Below are positions 23,425 to 24,091 of a stretch of 24,091 bases of DNA, one piece after another (the stretch's first letter is position 1; the number at the start of each line of letters is the position of its first letter). The notes under the pieces were generated by a model. That model did no database searches and was not told the DNA's origin. It saw only the letters and a program-made list of their open reading frames with translations. The stretch covers positions 1 through 24,091 of the forward strand of contig CAMEIZ010000010.1 of NCBI GenBank assembly GCA_945919165.1, given 5' to 3'. A program made the translations under genes and the position numbers. The DNA comes from an uncultured Traorella sp. GTDB taxonomy: Bacteria; Bacillota_I; Bacilli_A; Erysipelotrichales; Erysipelotrichaceae.

Positions 23425-24091
23425 TTAGTAGCATCTGATACTTTTTCTTTTATAACCTAAACGATCAGTATCACTTGCTTTCTGTATCTGTTTGTAGGCT
23501 GAAATTGTTCTGGGCAGAGAAATGCCCATTGCAACATCAATTTCACCTATCAAACGAGCTGTTTTAAGAGCCTGTTCATGCAGCGGAAGATAAGAAGTTC
23601 CTAATGCAATCAAAAACTGATTCATAGCATAAGCAACACTTAAGGGTTGCTTATGGATGCTTATTTCTACTTTTTGAAGCATTTCAAGCAGTTTTCTACG
23701 CTCAAATTCTTCATCTTTTAAGCTGCCCAGCATCCATTCATAACAGGCCCATCCTGCAGTGATACAGCGTTCACTAGAGCTTTGAATCCATCTGTCGGCA
23801 ATGGCTTGTGCTAATGGGGATTGAGCTAGCGTGAGGGCAACAACATAATCTGAAAGACCTTGACAATATGCCTGACTGATCCAGTCTTCAAATTCTTCTT
23901 CACTCATGATTTTGGGGTCAGCAATCATTTTGGCTAGATTCATGGCATCATAGTGATGGGTGCTATATAATTCTAAAGCCAGCTGATGATTGGTTTTAAT
24001 TCTTTTATATAAAGGTTTCAGATCTTTTCCGGCAACACCAAAAACAGGTTCTTTTGCTCCTAAACGCAAATAAGCCTGTTTTGTTTTTTCA
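23425..24091 (-). CDS. DNA alkylation repair (AlkD-like HEAT-repeat) protein, 5' truncated
   Basis: The frame stays open on the minus strand to the window edge, so the N-terminus is missing; the apparent TTG start at 24069 is not real, since Y-A-Q-K-T-K-E-type coding continues upstream of it. The visible part (about 222 residues) is all-helical, with VFGVAGKDLKPLYKRI near the start, LYSTHHYDAMNLAKMI, then WISQAYCQGLSDYVV and ITAGWACYEWML. This is the pattern of the HEAT-like repeat DNA alkylation repair family (AlkC/AlkD), which excises or protects alkylated bases without base flipping. It ends ...LGYKRKSIRCY. It converges on the histidine kinase gene with only 20 bases between stops. The family call is by overall pattern; divergent members have no proven glycosylase activity. 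Confidence 0.65.
   Translation of the reverse strand, partial: EKTKQAYLRLGAKEPVFGVAGKDLKPLYKRIKTNHQLALELYSTHHYDAMNLAKMIADPKIMSEEEFEDWISQAYCQGLSDYVVALTLAQSPLAQAIADRWIQSSSERCITAGWACYEWMLGSLKDEEFERRKLLEMLQKVEISIHKQPLSVAYAMNQFLIALGTSYLPLHEQALKTARLIGEIDVAMGISLPRTISAYKQIQKASDTDRLGYKRKSIRCY

Noticed and set aside
23414..23435. GATGC...GCATC as terminator of the two-component operon.
   Set aside because: The stem is only 5 bp with a 12-base loop, and the T-rich stretch starts 6 bases later inside the opposing gene's end.

Overview
The window looks like chromosomal DNA of a low-GC, fermentative Gram-positive bacterium (Firmicutes/Bacillota). The evidence is AT-rich codon use, strong AGGAG-type ribosome binding sites, sigma-A-like promoters, short intergenic gaps, hairpin-plus-T terminators, a PTS transporter, butyrate kinase and the folate-linked form of histidine degradation. 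A gut-type Erysipelotrichia or Clostridia member is my guess; no marker gene settles it. I saw no rRNA, tRNA, CRISPR array, insertion sequence, phage gene or attachment site, and no gene-free stretch longer than about 250 bases.

Layout. (1) 1-1776: the 3' end of a TetR-type regulator, a MATE efflux pump one base behind it, and a terminator. (2) 1857-4714, minus strand: an operon of an NlpC/P60 peptidase with N-terminal SH3-like regions, a small RluA-type pseudouridine synthase and butyrate kinase. (3) 4802-11179, plus strand: a five-gene histidine utilisation operon, hutH-hutU-ftcD-hutI-fchA. It converts histidine to urocanate, imidazolonepropionate and formiminoglutamate, then passes the formimino group to tetrahydrofolate to yield glutamate, ammonia and methenyl-THF. 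Junctions are 1 base apart or overlap by 7-11 bases. A cre-like element overlaps its promoter. (4) 11217-15431: PTS IIA, nanE, PTS IIBC, an RpiR regulator and an RDD membrane protein, probably for uptake of an amino sugar such as N-acetylmannosamine. Two perfect palindromes upstream are candidate operators. (5) 15444-17332: a CaCA-family cation exchanger and a HAD phosphatase. (6) 17331-18608, minus: an amidohydrolase gene broken by one in-frame TAA. (7) 18699-18991: a small FeoB-associated-type Cys-rich membrane protein with a strong promoter and an inverted repeat at the likely transcription start. (8) 18977-20359, minus: a COG2509-like FAD oxidoreductase with a four-Cys cluster. (9) 20501-23404: a two-component system whose promoter carries 11-bp-periodic direct repeats and a 5' leader hairpin. 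(10) 23425-end, minus: a DNA-alkylation-repair (AlkD-like) protein cut by the window edge.

Most of the window is ordinary core and catabolic metabolism, and I do not see a clearly undescribed multi-gene system. The items most worth a second look are the single nonsense codon in the amidohydrolase, the orphan FeoB-associated protein with its metal-box-like operator, the repeats before the two-component system together with its six-helix sensor kinase, and the nanE-PTS-RpiR operon with its palindromes.
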